Below are positions 33,040 to 44,254 of a DNA stretch of 64,000 nt, piece by piece; position 1 is the stretch's first letter, and every line of letters begins with the position of its first letter. The DNA is taken from NCBI GenBank assembly GCA_022393335.1, contig JAJEKB010021337.1:726353-790352 (forward strand). Direction: 5' to 3'. Origin of the DNA: Macrotrachela quadricornifera (Eukaryota > Rotifera > Eurotatoria > Philodinida > Philodinidae). Both the position numbers and the translations under genes were made by a program. Under the pieces are notes generated by a model. The model was not told where the DNA came from. It worked only from the letters and a program-made list of their open reading frames with translations, and did no database searches.

Positions 33040-35920
33040 TATTTCAGTAAAAATGAAGAAAAATGTACTAAAACAAGAATTGTAAATTAAAAAATCTATA
33101 TCATTAATAAAATGTGCGACTGTTGCTGGAGGTGAGGACCAGTTAAAATCTCATGTAACCCTTCACCCTAATTTTACTCGCTTAATGTTTATTATTCATA
33201 TAATAATTTATTATCATAAAATATTTCTTAAATATTGAACTTTTTCTAGTACATAGCTTTTGTTTTCAATTGAATCGTAGAGTAAACTCGAATTTCAAAA
33301 GTCAACTTCTATACAATTAAAAGAAACAGATTAGAATTTTCAATAAATAACTTGTTTATTAAAAAAGATTTTTCTATCCACAACTATTTTCTTATTTCTC
33401 ACCATTGCTAGCATTAACTATCAGTACGTTTTTACCTGTATTTTATTTGATCAAAATGAATATAATCTTTTCATTTATAAAATGCACCGCATGAGATACG
33501 AAAACGCTTTCCTATCGGTTCGTATCTTATTTCATTCGATCCAACAAAACAAATTTCGTTTATATTATTTATTATCACGAACAATACTTTCGTTTATTAT
33601 TCTCTTTGACTTTATTTCACTGATAAAGAGAGAAAAACTTTTTTATAATAAAATGATGTCTTTAGAGGGTTTATAAAAATGATCACAAAGTATAGACTAA
33701 CTGATAGAATATATAAAGGAAAATCTAAAATAAAGTCCTAACAAAGTTTGTTGAATAAATGTAAAAAATGATGGTAAGAACACTGATTATTGATACTAGA
33801 GGAGACAGAAATATGATACTATCATCTAAAAAAATATTTAAATGATTAATCGAATGATCAAGATGAAACAAATAGATAGGTATTTGAGTCTCTTAATCAA
33901 CAATTGATTCACTAAATATGTATTCAATTGTTAGAAGTTACATCAATCGAATTTTTGATGATTTATTATAGTTTAACAAATAAACAAAAGGAACTGGAAT
34001 GTTATTCACCGACAACTTTTTACTACTGATAACTGTACAAGTAGCGCTCGTCCGATGGATTCGCTGATCCTTTTCTTACCACTCATTCTTTTGATAGAAA
34101 TAACTTTATGAGATCATGAAGATAACTAAGACATTCATCATTAGATATAGCCTGTCTTCACTACTTAAATAAAGTGCCGAGTTTTTTTGATTAGAAGGCA
34201 TCAGCAACATTAAGATAAGTGAAGCGGGCTGGAATTTTCAGAATATGTTAAGGCTGGCAAGGAGAGACTGTGATACAATTTTCAGCCTTATACCATGATG
34301 TATGATTGAAATACTAATCAAACAAGGATCGAAAATAGCTGATTTGACATCCAAAAGTTCTTTTTCAGCACTCATACAATAGGTTTAAAATTTTTCTTTT
34401 TGTTTGAAAGAGCATATTCGGATTCGGTGCATAACAGAGCCCGTTTTTTGAAATACTTAATTTTTTAGTAGAGCAAAGAAATCATAAGATAAATGAATCA
34501 ATATATAGTAAGAACAAAGCTCACTTAAAAAAAGGACTCTGCCCTGTACTGCACCTTGACATACTCTTTCGAAAAAAAAATTTAAATCTATTGTATGAGT
34601 GCCGAAAGAGAAATTTGGATTGCACGTTTGAGAAGATATGAAACGAGAAAAAACCAAAAACATTTTTCGATGTTCTTAAAAATAAGAACAGTTTTCAAGA
34701 AGTCAAGAAAAATCAATATCATTTCTGAAAGAGCAGAAGACGGGCTATCTTCCTATGCTTTTATCTCAATATCGGAAATTTTGACGAAAACTGACATTTT
34801 TTAAAGAGGGATGGCTTAGTAAATTGACTTGACAGAACGTATTTAATTAGAAAAAAAATTAGTCTATATGGAGAAAAATGTCGAATCTTGACTTATTGAT
34901 TTGAAATTGTTTTAGAATGCAATTAAGTTAAAATTGAGTTAGAGTAATAATTAATCGGATTTCACGAAAGTATCAATAAAGATATTGATAAATTACAGTT
35001 TAAAATGAAAATCATATTTGTATAATGTGGTCAATCAAGGAAGCTTCAACCAAGACTTTTATGCGCTATTCACAAATATAATGTTTCATACAATATCTTT
35101 TTATATCACAGCGATCTTTCATGATCTCAAATAAATCAGTTTTCACAAAGAATTATAGATTAACTAAAAATCGTTGACTTTTGCATTAGTGAGAAAAGTA
35201 TTATGGTATGGATCTCGTTAAGTTTTTTGTCAAATGAGTTTAGTTACAATACCGATATCGTACAAACTTATTGTAGTTGCACCGCCCACGAAAAAAATTC
35301 TGGAACACTCAAGAATGGCTTTCCAGATTTCAATATCTCATTCAAATTAAATTTTACACGTGGGGTGAATAGGGTTATTGATTAAGCTTTCAAATTATAA
35401 CATGAAAACATAAAACTTTTGTTTTTAATGTAAAAAAGCACAGAGAATAAAAATTGTTCAGTAGAAAAAAGTTCTGGGACATAGCCGTTGGTCAAAAGTA
35501 TGCGCCCCATATTTTAATCGATATAAGAGATGTGATACTGAATATTTGTGTACATATACTACATGAGATATGCAGATTAGCGATATCAACCCGACCTTCA
35601 TAGATTGAGTTGGAGAGGAGTTATGATGAGCAACAGCTCATACTATTGTGAGCCCTATAACTCAAGAACAAAAGATCGCTATGGACTGGAAAACCAATCG
35701 TTATGTAGCCCTTGTGTGTACTCATCTGAACTAAAAATTTGATGAAGGTTCATTGAGCTGTTCAATAACTGTGCTCATATTACCGTTGCGGTCAGTCTTC
35801 AGTGATATAGTTCTCTTAGTCGAAACTCAGGAAAATTACAAAAATTCTACAGAATGTCGTGCAGCATTTGCGGATTGTTGTCCACAATTTCCGAAAGACA
35901 ATATTCTAAAAGGAAGAAAA
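33040..35920. other. Long intergenic stretch, transposon debris only
   Basis: No supported gene over 2.9 kb; the ORFs are short and lack domains. At 35281-35325 a CACGAAAAAAATTCTGGAAC block matches the terminal repeat of the small element around 35921-37420. The segment 34250-34450 is distantly similar to 52330-52550 (shared AAAAATAGCT and TTTGAAAGAGCAT-type blocks), so it is an old dispersed repeat. Confidence 0.4.
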
Positions 35921-36006
35921 TACAGGTGAGACAAAAAATTCTGAAATACTCAAAAATAATTTTCCAAAATTCTATACAAGGCGATATATTACGTTTGTCA
36001 ATTCTA

Positions 36007-37318
36007 CTTAGGGCTGACCAAAAGTTCTAAGAACGTTATTGGCAATTTTTTAAACCAATTAGCATTCAAGAATTTTTTACATGGGTAAATAGTGCAATGT
36101 CTTGTCTATTATGATATATATAGTAACTATATTTTGGACTCAGTTACAACATTTTTTCAGATAAACTTTGATTCGAACTAAAAAAAAATTTTTTAAAATG
36201 GAAAATGAATTCGATCGGTACTATATAAAAATAAGGACTATTTTGGAAATAGACCCAAAGACAATTCACGAGGAACTTACAACAGCTTTGGGACCCAATG
36301 CTCCATCCTATTCAACAGTTGCAAGATGGGCAAAGCGTTTCCGTGAAGGGCGAGAAGATGTCAATGATGATCCTCGATCTGGTCGTCCAATATCCGAACT
36401 TACAGATACAAATATTGAATTGGTACGACAGGTTATCAACAACGATCGACATTCAACTTATGATGATATTGTAGCTGAGACATCTCTCTCTCATGGTACA
36501 ATAGAACGAATTATCCATGACCATCTCAAGATGAGAAAAGTTACATCATGTTGGGTGCCTCGTCAACTTAATGATGAACAAAAGCAAGAACGAGTTAGAC
36601 TTTGTCGTGAAAATTTGACAAAATTTCGTAGTGGTCCCTGGCGATTATGTGATATTATTACAGGTGATGAGACATGGATTTACCATAGGCAGATCGGTCG
36701 CAAGGTAATAAACAAAAGCTGGGCTGGCGAAAGTGAATCACCAACAACTATTGTTCGTCGAAGCAAATTTGAACCAAAAAAATTTATTCTCTATATTCTT
36801 TAAATCAAATGGTCCTGTTCTTATACATTGTGTTGATAAAGGCAACACTATAGATCACAACTATTATATAGAAAATTGCCTTAAGCCTGTTATCAAAGAA
36901 ATATGGAAACAAAGAAAGTCATCAGGTACAAATGGTATAAAATTGCTTCACGACAATGCTCGACCCCATACTCATTCCGATGTTATTAATTATTTAACAG
37001 AAGAAGGTATCAATATAATGCCGCATCCACCATACTCACCTGACCTTGCACCATGTGATTATTGGCTGAATGATTACATCAAGCTTCATTTAACTGATCA
37101 AGCAAACGAAAAATCATTAACTCGTGCAATAACCAAGATAGTGAAAAATATTTCAGAAGAAGAGTTTAAAAAAGCTTTTGACAAATTATTGGAAAGAATG
37201 GAACTTTGTATAAATAATCATGGCGACTATTTTGAACATTTAATAAAATAAAACTTGAACTTTCTCTTTATCTTTATATATTTTTTTAAAAATCTTAGAA
37301 CTTTTGGTCAGCCCTAAG
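36007..37318 (+). mobile_element. Complete mariner element, 1312 bp
   Basis: The terminal inverted repeats CTTAGGGCTGACCAAAAGTT (about 26 bp, essentially identical at both ends) are flanked by the TA target duplication (36005-36006, 37319-37320). It contains the transposase at 36198-37251. The length is typical of mariner. Confidence 0.92.
36198..37251 (+). pseudogene. Mariner transposase with a single frameshift
   Basis: Starts at the ATG at 36198 (MENEFDRYYIKIRTILEID). The N-terminal HTH region (TIHEELTTALG, STVARWAKRFREGRED, SGRP) is followed by the DDD catalytic core: GDETWIYH (first Asp), LLHDNARPH (second Asp) and PPYSPDLAPCDYWL (third Asp, 34-residue spacing type). The reading frame shifts by one within the seven-A run at about 36776-36782, after which the second frame continues to a TAA at 37249-37251. 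Apart from that indel both halves are free of stops. In life the enzyme cuts and pastes the element at TA. The shift may be real or a homopolymer sequencing error. Confidence 0.88.
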
Positions 37319-37420
37319 TAAATATGTTATCTTATTCAACAGGGCCCCTTAAGTTGAATAACAATATAAGATTTTAGGGAGCCATTCTTGAATGTCACAG
37401 AATTTTTTTCGTAGGCTGTA

Positions 37421-37792
37421 TTTACTTATCAAGATAATAAAATATTCTTTTGTTGGAACAGAAAAGAATAATTTATTATCCTGATAAATAAATTTCTATT
37501 TCTTTTTTATAATAATCTACCTTAATAATGAGCCTGTTAGGTGGCTATTCTTTTTAACTTAGCACAGAAATTTTTGCCTTATTGAAACATGATAATTGTC
37601 GTGAAGATCTTTTCATACAATACATGCCATTTTACATGTATTGTATTACCTTAACAATGGGCAACGTTCCATTCATGTTCTCAACAAGAACAGAATTTCT
37701 CTGTACGCGCGTGCATATTCAAAGTAATAGTGCATTTTCTATTTAATCATTTTATTTTCTTTTAAAAAGAAAAACAAACACACATTATCTCA
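37421..37792. other. Intergenic 3' flank of the ART-TPR gene
   Basis: No supported gene. Confidence 0.3.
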
Positions 37793-39760
37793 TTACAATT
37801 TCTTTTTTACTTTATGAAGGTTGTTTCTATATATTTGAAGATGAGGATGATTTGATGGTAATGAATGCTCTCCAATATCTGCTGCACATTTATAGTACGA
37901 ACACGCTTTTGAGTATTCACCCATCTTCTTATACACCAAACCGATGTTGTTGTAAGACGCAGCCAAATCAGGATGTTTTGAAGGAAGTGATTGTTGTTTA
38001 ATTTTAAGGGCTTTTTCATGAGACAAAAGTGCTTTCGAGTATTCACCCATACTGTAATACACATTACCGATGTTGTTGTACGATATAGCCAAATCAGGAA
38101 GATTTGCAGGAAGTGATTGTTGTCGAATTTCGAGGGCTTTTTCATGAGACGAAAGTGCTTTCGAGTATTCTCTCATACTGTCATACACCACACCAATGCA
38201 ATTGTAGAGGTCACCCAAATCAGAATGATTTGCAGGAAGAATATTTTCATAGATATTAAACGATTTTTTATAAAAAGCAATTGCATCTTGATATTCTCCT
38301 TGCATATATTTGATCTTTACAAGTTCCTTATAAATATTTCCTTTATCCCTTTCACTAGTTGTTTGTTTAAGAAGAATTTCATAAACTTCTTGAGCCTTTT
38401 TGGGTTGACCTATGTTGCGTAGTAATAAGCCCAATCGAGCCCATCCTGTTGATTCTTCAGTTTCTTCTCGTATATGATCAGTAAGTATATGACGATCTTT
38501 ATCATTATCACTGATAAGAGACAAATCCACTTGAAAAAGACGAGGATTACCATCCAGTTGCTTAATATCAGCAATACGAAATACTGTGTGCATGGAGAAG
38601 AGTATTTCATCTTCTTTTGGATAATAACTAATACCTTTGATGGAAGCGAAAGGAGTTGATGGCACTGAAGGATTGATAGTCATGATGAAAAGGATACCCA
38701 CCATGTCGAAACTAAAAAGAGCATTGTAGGCAAAAGGTAGAGAAATTCGATGATCTTTACTGGTGGATAAAAAATTGTTAAAGGACATTAAACCACCTTT
38801 GTTATTCTTCAATTGATTAAAATATGTCTTCGATAAAACTTGACCACGATAAACAGTGAAAGTTGTACCATTACGATAAAAATAATGACTAAATTGTTCT
38901 TTGTGTAATTGATCGATCTGTCGATGTAAATCATTGATGAAAAATCCCATTTTAATCATAATATCTCCATCCATTGTTCGAAGGCCACGATTGAGCATTG
39001 GATATAGAAATGATTCACATGTGTACCACCAAATTGGAGTTTTATTATGATAATTATGTTTCAATTGTTTAACATTGATCAATTCTTGTCTATTGTCAAC
39101 GAAGGCATCTTCACAGTAATCAATAAATTCTTTAAAGTGGTTTTCTTCAAATTTGATGGATAATAAAATTTCTTTGAAGATTTGTGTATACATAAAAGTT
39201 GGATCTAATTGATCCAACTTTGTATTCGATGTACCACCACCACTTGTACTCATAATGCTGATGGAAATTAAATTTTGTTCACATTGTTGAGCTGATTGTT
39301 TAAGAGCAGCGCAAATTGGAGTAATTTCTGTGAATACACCCCGAATTTTTGACCATTCTTTAGCCCATTGTTCGTGGTAGTCTTTATTACCACAAAAAAT
39401 AAAAATTGAATCTACTTGGGGCATATTGTGAATACGAGGCACAATATGTTCACCAAGTGAACCAGATATAATCATGCATACCTTATCCTGGTTCTTAGTT
39501 TCCAGAAATTGTATACATTCTTGCTCATCAGTAAATGTATTGACGCTATTTACTACACAGCGTAATTGTGCTACAGTGTTTCGGCAATCAGCGTTATGTT
39601 CTTCGTCAATATTATTATCTAACCAAATTAGAAGAACATTTTGTACCATTTTGATGTTAATTTGTTGATGTACAGTTGCATCTTTGGGGATAGTTGATAT
39701 TTGTTCTATTTCTTGTACATTATTAGTTTTGGCACTAGTCGTTAGTTTTTGCTTGCTCAT
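37793..39760 (-). CDS. ART-TPR protein: arginine-type ADP-ribosyltransferase with tetratricopeptide repeats
   Basis: An intronless 655-residue ORF starts at the ATG at 39760. Residues about 38-165 form an alpha/beta domain with VLLIWLDNN, VCMIISGSLG and SIFIFCGN strands, resembling a receiver-like fold of unassigned role. Residues about 190-400 are an ART domain with the complete R-S-E signature: R305 (VYRGQ), S332-T-S334 (FLSTS) and E383-D-E385 (EDE). In the ecto-ART family this ExE form transfers ADP-ribose from NAD to arginine. Residues about 430-650 carry kinesin-light-chain-type TPRs; the last three are 42-residue units (YSKALSSHEKALEIRQQSLP) for protein binding. There is no signal peptide, so it is probably cytosolic. 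This combination is, to my knowledge, frequent in bdelloid rotifers; its substrate is unknown. Confidence 0.9.
   Translation of the reverse strand: MSKQKLTTSAKTNNVQEIEQISTIPKDATVHQQINIKMVQNVLLIWLDNNIDEEHNADCRNTVAQLRCVVNSVNTFTDEQECIQFLETKNQDKVCMIISGSLGEHIVPRIHNMPQVDSIFIFCGNKDYHEQWAKEWSKIRGVFTEITPICAALKQSAQQCEQNLISISIMSTSGGGTSNTKLDQLDPTFMYTQIFKEILLSIKFEENHFKEFIDYCEDAFVDNRQELINVKQLKHNYHNKTPIWWYTCESFLYPMLNRGLRTMDGDIMIKMGFFINDLHRQIDQLHKEQFSHYFYRNGTTFTVYRGQVLSKTYFNQLKNNKGGLMSFNNFLSTSKDHRISLPFAYNALFSFDMVGILFIMTINPSVPSTPFASIKGISYYPKEDEILFSMHTVFRIADIKQLDGNPRLFQVDLSLISDNDKDRHILTDHIREETEESTGWARLGLLLRNIGQPKKAQEVYEILLKQTTSERDKGNIYKELVKIKYMQGEYQDAIAFYKKSFNIYENILPANHSDLGDLYNCIGVVYDSMREYSKALSSHEKALEIRQQSLPANLPDLAISYNNIGNVYYSMGEYSKALLSHEKALKIKQQSLPSKHPDLAASYNNIGLVYKKMGEYSKACSYYKCAADIGEHSLPSNHPHLQIYRNNLHKVKKKL
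37860..38240 (-). repeat. 126-bp tandem TPR-coding repeats
   Basis: Three consecutive 42-codon units are very similar at the DNA level (shared blocks GGGCTTTTTCATGAGAC, GTGCTTTCGAGTATTC and CCAAATCAGGA). Such similarity points to recent unequal exchange or gene conversion within the gene. Confidence 0.8.
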
Positions 39761-39893
39761 AATTTTGATGTGTGAATGTTTTCAAATTTTAAATAGTTGA
39801 AAAGAATACTAGTGAAAATATGATTTGAAATGTGATCTTTTAAAGGGTATCTACTTCCTTGCTAGACTTTTTTTTGTTCTTCTCTAAGCAATG

Positions 39894-39901
39894 TTTATAT
39901 A
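39894..39901 (-). promoter_or_regulatory. TATA-like box upstream of ART-TPR gene
   Basis: TATATAAA reads on the minus strand about 135 nt upstream of the ATG at 39760. This is a candidate core promoter only; AT-rich surroundings make chance matches likely. Confidence 0.25.
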
Positions 39902-39909
39902 GGAGAATC

Positions 39910-41518
39910 TAAAGATGGAATTATTTATACTATCACATGAGTCATGAATTGAACAATTTAACAACATTCTACTATTTGAATGATTATAAGTATAGTTTAT
40001 TCATTCTTTTTTTACTATTATATAAGGATTTACAGAACAATTTTCAGAAAAGATTGATAATTGTCAAACATTTAATTATAAAATCAGTGATTCTAAAGCA
40101 ACATGTATAGAATTGTAGAAAAAGATTTCAGTTGATTTTTTTTCGTCCTTTTTTTATGTCTTGTGTTTACTCATACACTCTGTATGTGATTGCTATATAA
40201 TGTAACATAGTAACGAACAACAAAGATCCACATTAAATAGGAAGTACATTCTTAAGAAAGAAACGAAAAAAAAAATAAGAAGAAAAACTGTTGTTGATGT
40301 TATTGTCACAATTTAACGAACAAAATCACTGAAAACAGATTTCTGATGTACATTATTTTCTGCTATATGAATCGTAAGTTTCACGGTAAAGTATAAATCA
40401 TTGAGTTAGGAAATGAAATGCTTCGAAAGATGAAAGTCATTTATTGAAAGTGTGCAGAACTGATCACTGAAACAAAATTGTTCTGTCTTACTAATGAATT
40501 AATCTAACAATAAACAAAACAATTTGCATAAATAAATATGCTTTCTTTTCATGCGTTCACTATTCTGTTTTTGTTAACCAAGATAAAATTAGAAAAATAA
40601 TGCAACTTATTGATAGTGAAAGATTAAAAAAACAAAGAAATTTAAAAATAGAGAAAGAGTATTATTACTCATAAATTGATTTTATTGATATATACATGAA
40701 TCTTGTCAGAAAAAAAAGTATTTAAAAGTTTATTTTTTCATACTTATATTTTTAAAATTTTCTTATTCATTAATAACAATGGCAATCGTAAAATAAATGA
40801 GAAATCAATCTAATTTTGACAAATATATATATGAATAATTGTTCAAAATTTATTTTCATATACATTAAAGATATTTTCAATCTCCAATGAATAAATAGAT
40901 TCATTTCAGAAATATTTTTTTTTCTTTATCTTACTAGTGTAAAAAAACTAATTTTAAAGGAATAAACGTATATAGAATTTGTGTTATAAAAAGACAACTC
41001 ATCACTCGAATTTGATAGAATATTTAGAGTGTGAAGAATAATCAATGATTAAATATTGTGGTTTTTTTCCATGTCTATTTTGGGTATAAATCATATCTCT
41101 AAGTATCGTTCTCTTTCTTTACTTCATGTCATTGACAACATGTGAATAAACAGTATGAAAAAAAAATTATTCAAACATATTTTGCTTTTCAAAAAGACTT
41201 TTTTTTAATTGACATTCGTTGCTCATGGTTAGACGACAAAGTAAATTCATTGATGAACTGCAATAAGTAAATAAATAGGTAAAAAAAATTAGTGTCTTGT
41301 TCGATGTGTAAATTTTCTTTGTTGACAACAAAAGTTCTTTATTTAATCATTGGATATAATACAAAATATTAGGTTTAATCACGAAATATAAATGAAATTA
41401 TTAAAATAAAATTTGAAATCAGCATGATGCTCATCATGAAAAAATGTAAATCTCATTATTTCTTTTGCAATTATTGATAATATCAGTTAATATTGATAAT
41501 CAAACATTATCTATATAT
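39910..41518. other. AT-rich intergenic, no supported gene
   Basis: No ORF of interest over 1.6 kb; many A/T homopolymers. Presumably upstream flank of the ART-TPR gene. Confidence 0.35.
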
Positions 41519-42219
41519 ATATGTCACAGGCAAAATTGAACTTTAGGCAAAATTAAACTTAGGCAGAATTAGTTTTCAATTAGGCGCGACTTTTTAAATA
41601 AATTCTAACTTTTGATATTAAAAAAAAAATAATCATTTCTTTAAATAAATTGATGGAATAATAATTTTTAATAATTCAATTAGAAGTGTACACCAATAAT
41701 AAACATGATTTCGGTTTTTCAAAATTTAAACCGAGCAGAGTTCAAGAAAAGTATTTTTTAAGACTCTACAAGAGACTAGTAAAATAATCTACTTTTTGTC
41801 AACTTGCTCGTGTAATTTGAAAAGATTATCTCGTAAACTTTATAAATCAAAAATACTCCACTTCTGAAGACCTCTCCATAGTAAGGGCCTGCCAAAGGAG
41901 TAACGTTATACGTATAATGACAATTCTTTGGAACTTATTAAACTAATCGGAAAGTTGTAGTTTTGGTCGATATATTTAATCGAAAGTATGTTAATTTTTT
42001 ATATGCCACAGACATGAGAATTCAGTTAAGATTGATATCTTCCAAATATTAAAAAAATAAATTATATTATGAATACGATTCTATAAACAATTTGAAATAA
42101 TTCTTTTAGACAGAAATTCACAAACATAGTTCAGTTAGACACAATACACAAGACATCTTCATGTGTAGATTTCTTTCAATATAGTTCAATATTATAGAAT
42201 CTTTTACAAAGATTAAGTT

Positions 42220-42560
42220 TAGAGTCTAATTTAAAACTGATTGGAAATAATTATACAATTTCTCTTCCTTTTTTCCAACCTATGCTTTAGCTGCATGATA
42301 GAAGCTCCGTTATAAAAGTTAGTTTGAATCAGATTGAGAACATTTCTGCAGTATCTGCTCGTCTATCAACCATCTGCTCTGGACAAATCATAAAGATTCG
42401 GTTATACAAGCTAATCTGAAATAAACTGAGAATAAATCTAGAAATTTTCATCCTTTTTCAACCACCTGCTCGAGATAAGTTTTAAAGATTAGGTTGTAAC
42501 AACTATTTCGAAACAGAATAAAAGAATTGTAGAATTTCTCAGTTCTTTCTAACCTGCCAT
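42220..42560. repeat. Degenerate tandem repeat, unit about 88-95 bp
   Basis: Three to four diverged units share CAACC-x-x-CTGCTC, AAAGATTxGGTT and a TGAGAA-AAATTTxTC block. Confidence 0.45.
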
Positions 42561-42774
42561 GTGATGAAAAAGAAATAAATTGTACTAACATATGAAGCCA
42601 TGTACGATGTGTAGGACCATATTTATATTGAACCCACTTTGGAAGACATGACAAACGTTTATACAGTTTATCGTCCGATTATGATTATTAAAATAAACAG
42701 CTATTACAACCAACCATAAAAATCCATCCTTCTTCTCCTTTTTTTTTGGTCGGGAGAGTTTAATAACAAACGCT

Positions 42775-43175
42775 CGCGCACGCTGTATCTTCCTATACAA
42801 GTCACTTTTAATAGAAAAAGCTAGCGAACTCTACATCTTCCTAAATATAAGTCAATTTCAATAGAAGAAAGCTAGCGAACTCTACATCTTCTTTAATATA
42901 AATCGATTTTAATAGGAAAAAGCTAGCGAACTCTACATCTTCTTTAATACAAATCGATTTTAATAGGAAAAAGCCAGCGAACTCTACATCTTCCTAAACT
43001 TCATTCGATTTCTATTGAACACAACTTGCGAACTCTACATCTTCCAAAATACAAGTCAATATTAATAGAATAAAACTAGCGAACTCTACATCTTCCTAAA
43101 CTTCATTTGGTTTTTATTCAACACAACTTGCGAACTCTATATCTTCCTAAATACAAATCAATATCTATTGAATAA
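42775..43175. repeat. Tandem array, about 51-bp unit, 7-8 copies
   Basis: The unit core is GCGAACTCTACATCTTCC, repeated at about 51-bp spacing from about 42825, with a degenerate first copy near 42780. The spacers alternate between an ATACAAGTCAATTTTAATAG form and an ACTTCATTCGATTTCTATT form. Confidence 0.85.
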
Positions 43176-43352
43176 AATCTACTTCAAATAATCATATATA
43201 AATTTCATTTTAAAATCTGTTAAATCTTAAACATAAACTAAAAATTTAAATAGCTCTTCGTTTTATTTTGATTCAAAACTAAACTGAATATAATACAAAA
43301 TTTAAAATCTAAGTTTAATTCTGCCTAAATCCTAATTTTGCCTGACACATAT

Positions 43353-44254
43353 ATATAAAAGAATGTTTGAAGATGAGGGTGTAAGGGTGGGGTGAGGAGG
43401 TGTGGGTGAAATCTCACTCAGATAGTGTTGTAATAGCTAATATTACGAAACTTTCTACGATGCTTTTCTTGGTTTGGAAGTAGTTTGAGAGAGTCCTGTC
43501 ACAATTAACAGAAGTAGGGAGGGCGTGTCTGGTCGAAATTTCGTGGCAGTTATATTGCACTGAAATTTGTTTCAATTTTCTGGAAATTTAACGAATTTGT
43601 CATGATTCTAAAATTAATCATTCCATATCGATAATTCTTTGATCTAAATGTGAAAATCGAAGGTTTCTAATGCATATATATATACAAAGAAGAATGTCAA
43701 TCTGCTATTCATTTGGACGCGGCACAGGCAGATGCAAAGAAATTTTGCACAGAATACGCTTTCAACCAGAATAAAGTTATAGAGTAGTTTTCGACCCAAA
43801 ATTTTCACCTGAGGCGGTGTTTGCCCCCTTCTAGCGTTAGATTTACTACAGTAAATGTCTTTTCCAAAGAATTTGTGCATATAATTGTTTCCTCAATCAT
43901 TTTCGAACAAAAATATATAAAAATCTACGCTTTAAGCCATTGCACACGAGACATTTTAGGCAACTCAATAACGACTGACAAAATGTGTAAGATGAAGAAC
44001 AACTATATGAATGAAAACATTCTTAGAATGAAGAAGGCAACAAATGAGATAAAATTCCATTTCTCATATCTCATAATCTATATATAAAAAGAAAGAATTG
44101 TATCCTTTTTTTCTGTTTTTTATGCATTCGGACACCGCACGAGTTAGTGATGCCAAGCCTTTCATAACGTACTTTTAGGACCCGAGGAGGATCGAGAGGG
44201 GGTAAGGATAAACGGCGGGAGGATTGGGCTGAAATTTCACACAAGTTATGATTT
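43353..44254. other. Intergenic, dispersed-repeat debris
   Basis: No supported gene. Blocks such as TATATATATACAAAGAAGAATG (here given only by position, about 43675) recur in diverged form near 44075, suggesting old copies of one repeat. Confidence 0.3.

Larger units (their letters stand above)
35921..37420. mobile_element. Small TACAG-terminus MITE interrupted by mariner
   Basis: TACAGGTGAGACAAAAAATT at 35921 and the complement of CAGAATTTTTTTCGTAGGCTGTA (37398-37420) form diverged inverted ends. Subtracting the mariner leaves about 185 bp. A third related end lies at 35281-35325. Nested insertion order: MITE first, mariner second. Confidence 0.5.
41520..43352. mobile_element. Non-autonomous element with TGTCACAGGCAAAATT-type ends and internal tandem repeats
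   Basis: TGTCACAGGCAAAATT at 41522-41537 faces the complement of AATTTTGCCTGACACA at 43334-43349, and both are bordered by ATATATAT. Just inside, both ends repeat an AGGCAGAATTA/TAATTCTGCCT block. No transposase is encoded. The interior holds two tandem arrays (42220-42560 and 42775-43175). The superfamily is not identified. Confidence 0.55.

Noticed and set aside
32523..33085. ORFs overlapping the TIMP-like gene in other frames
   Set aside because: The TIMP-like frame has a signal peptide and six ordered Cys; the others show nothing.
38117..38659. Plus-strand and other-frame ORFs within the ART-TPR gene
   Set aside because: Shadows of the 655-residue minus-strand gene.
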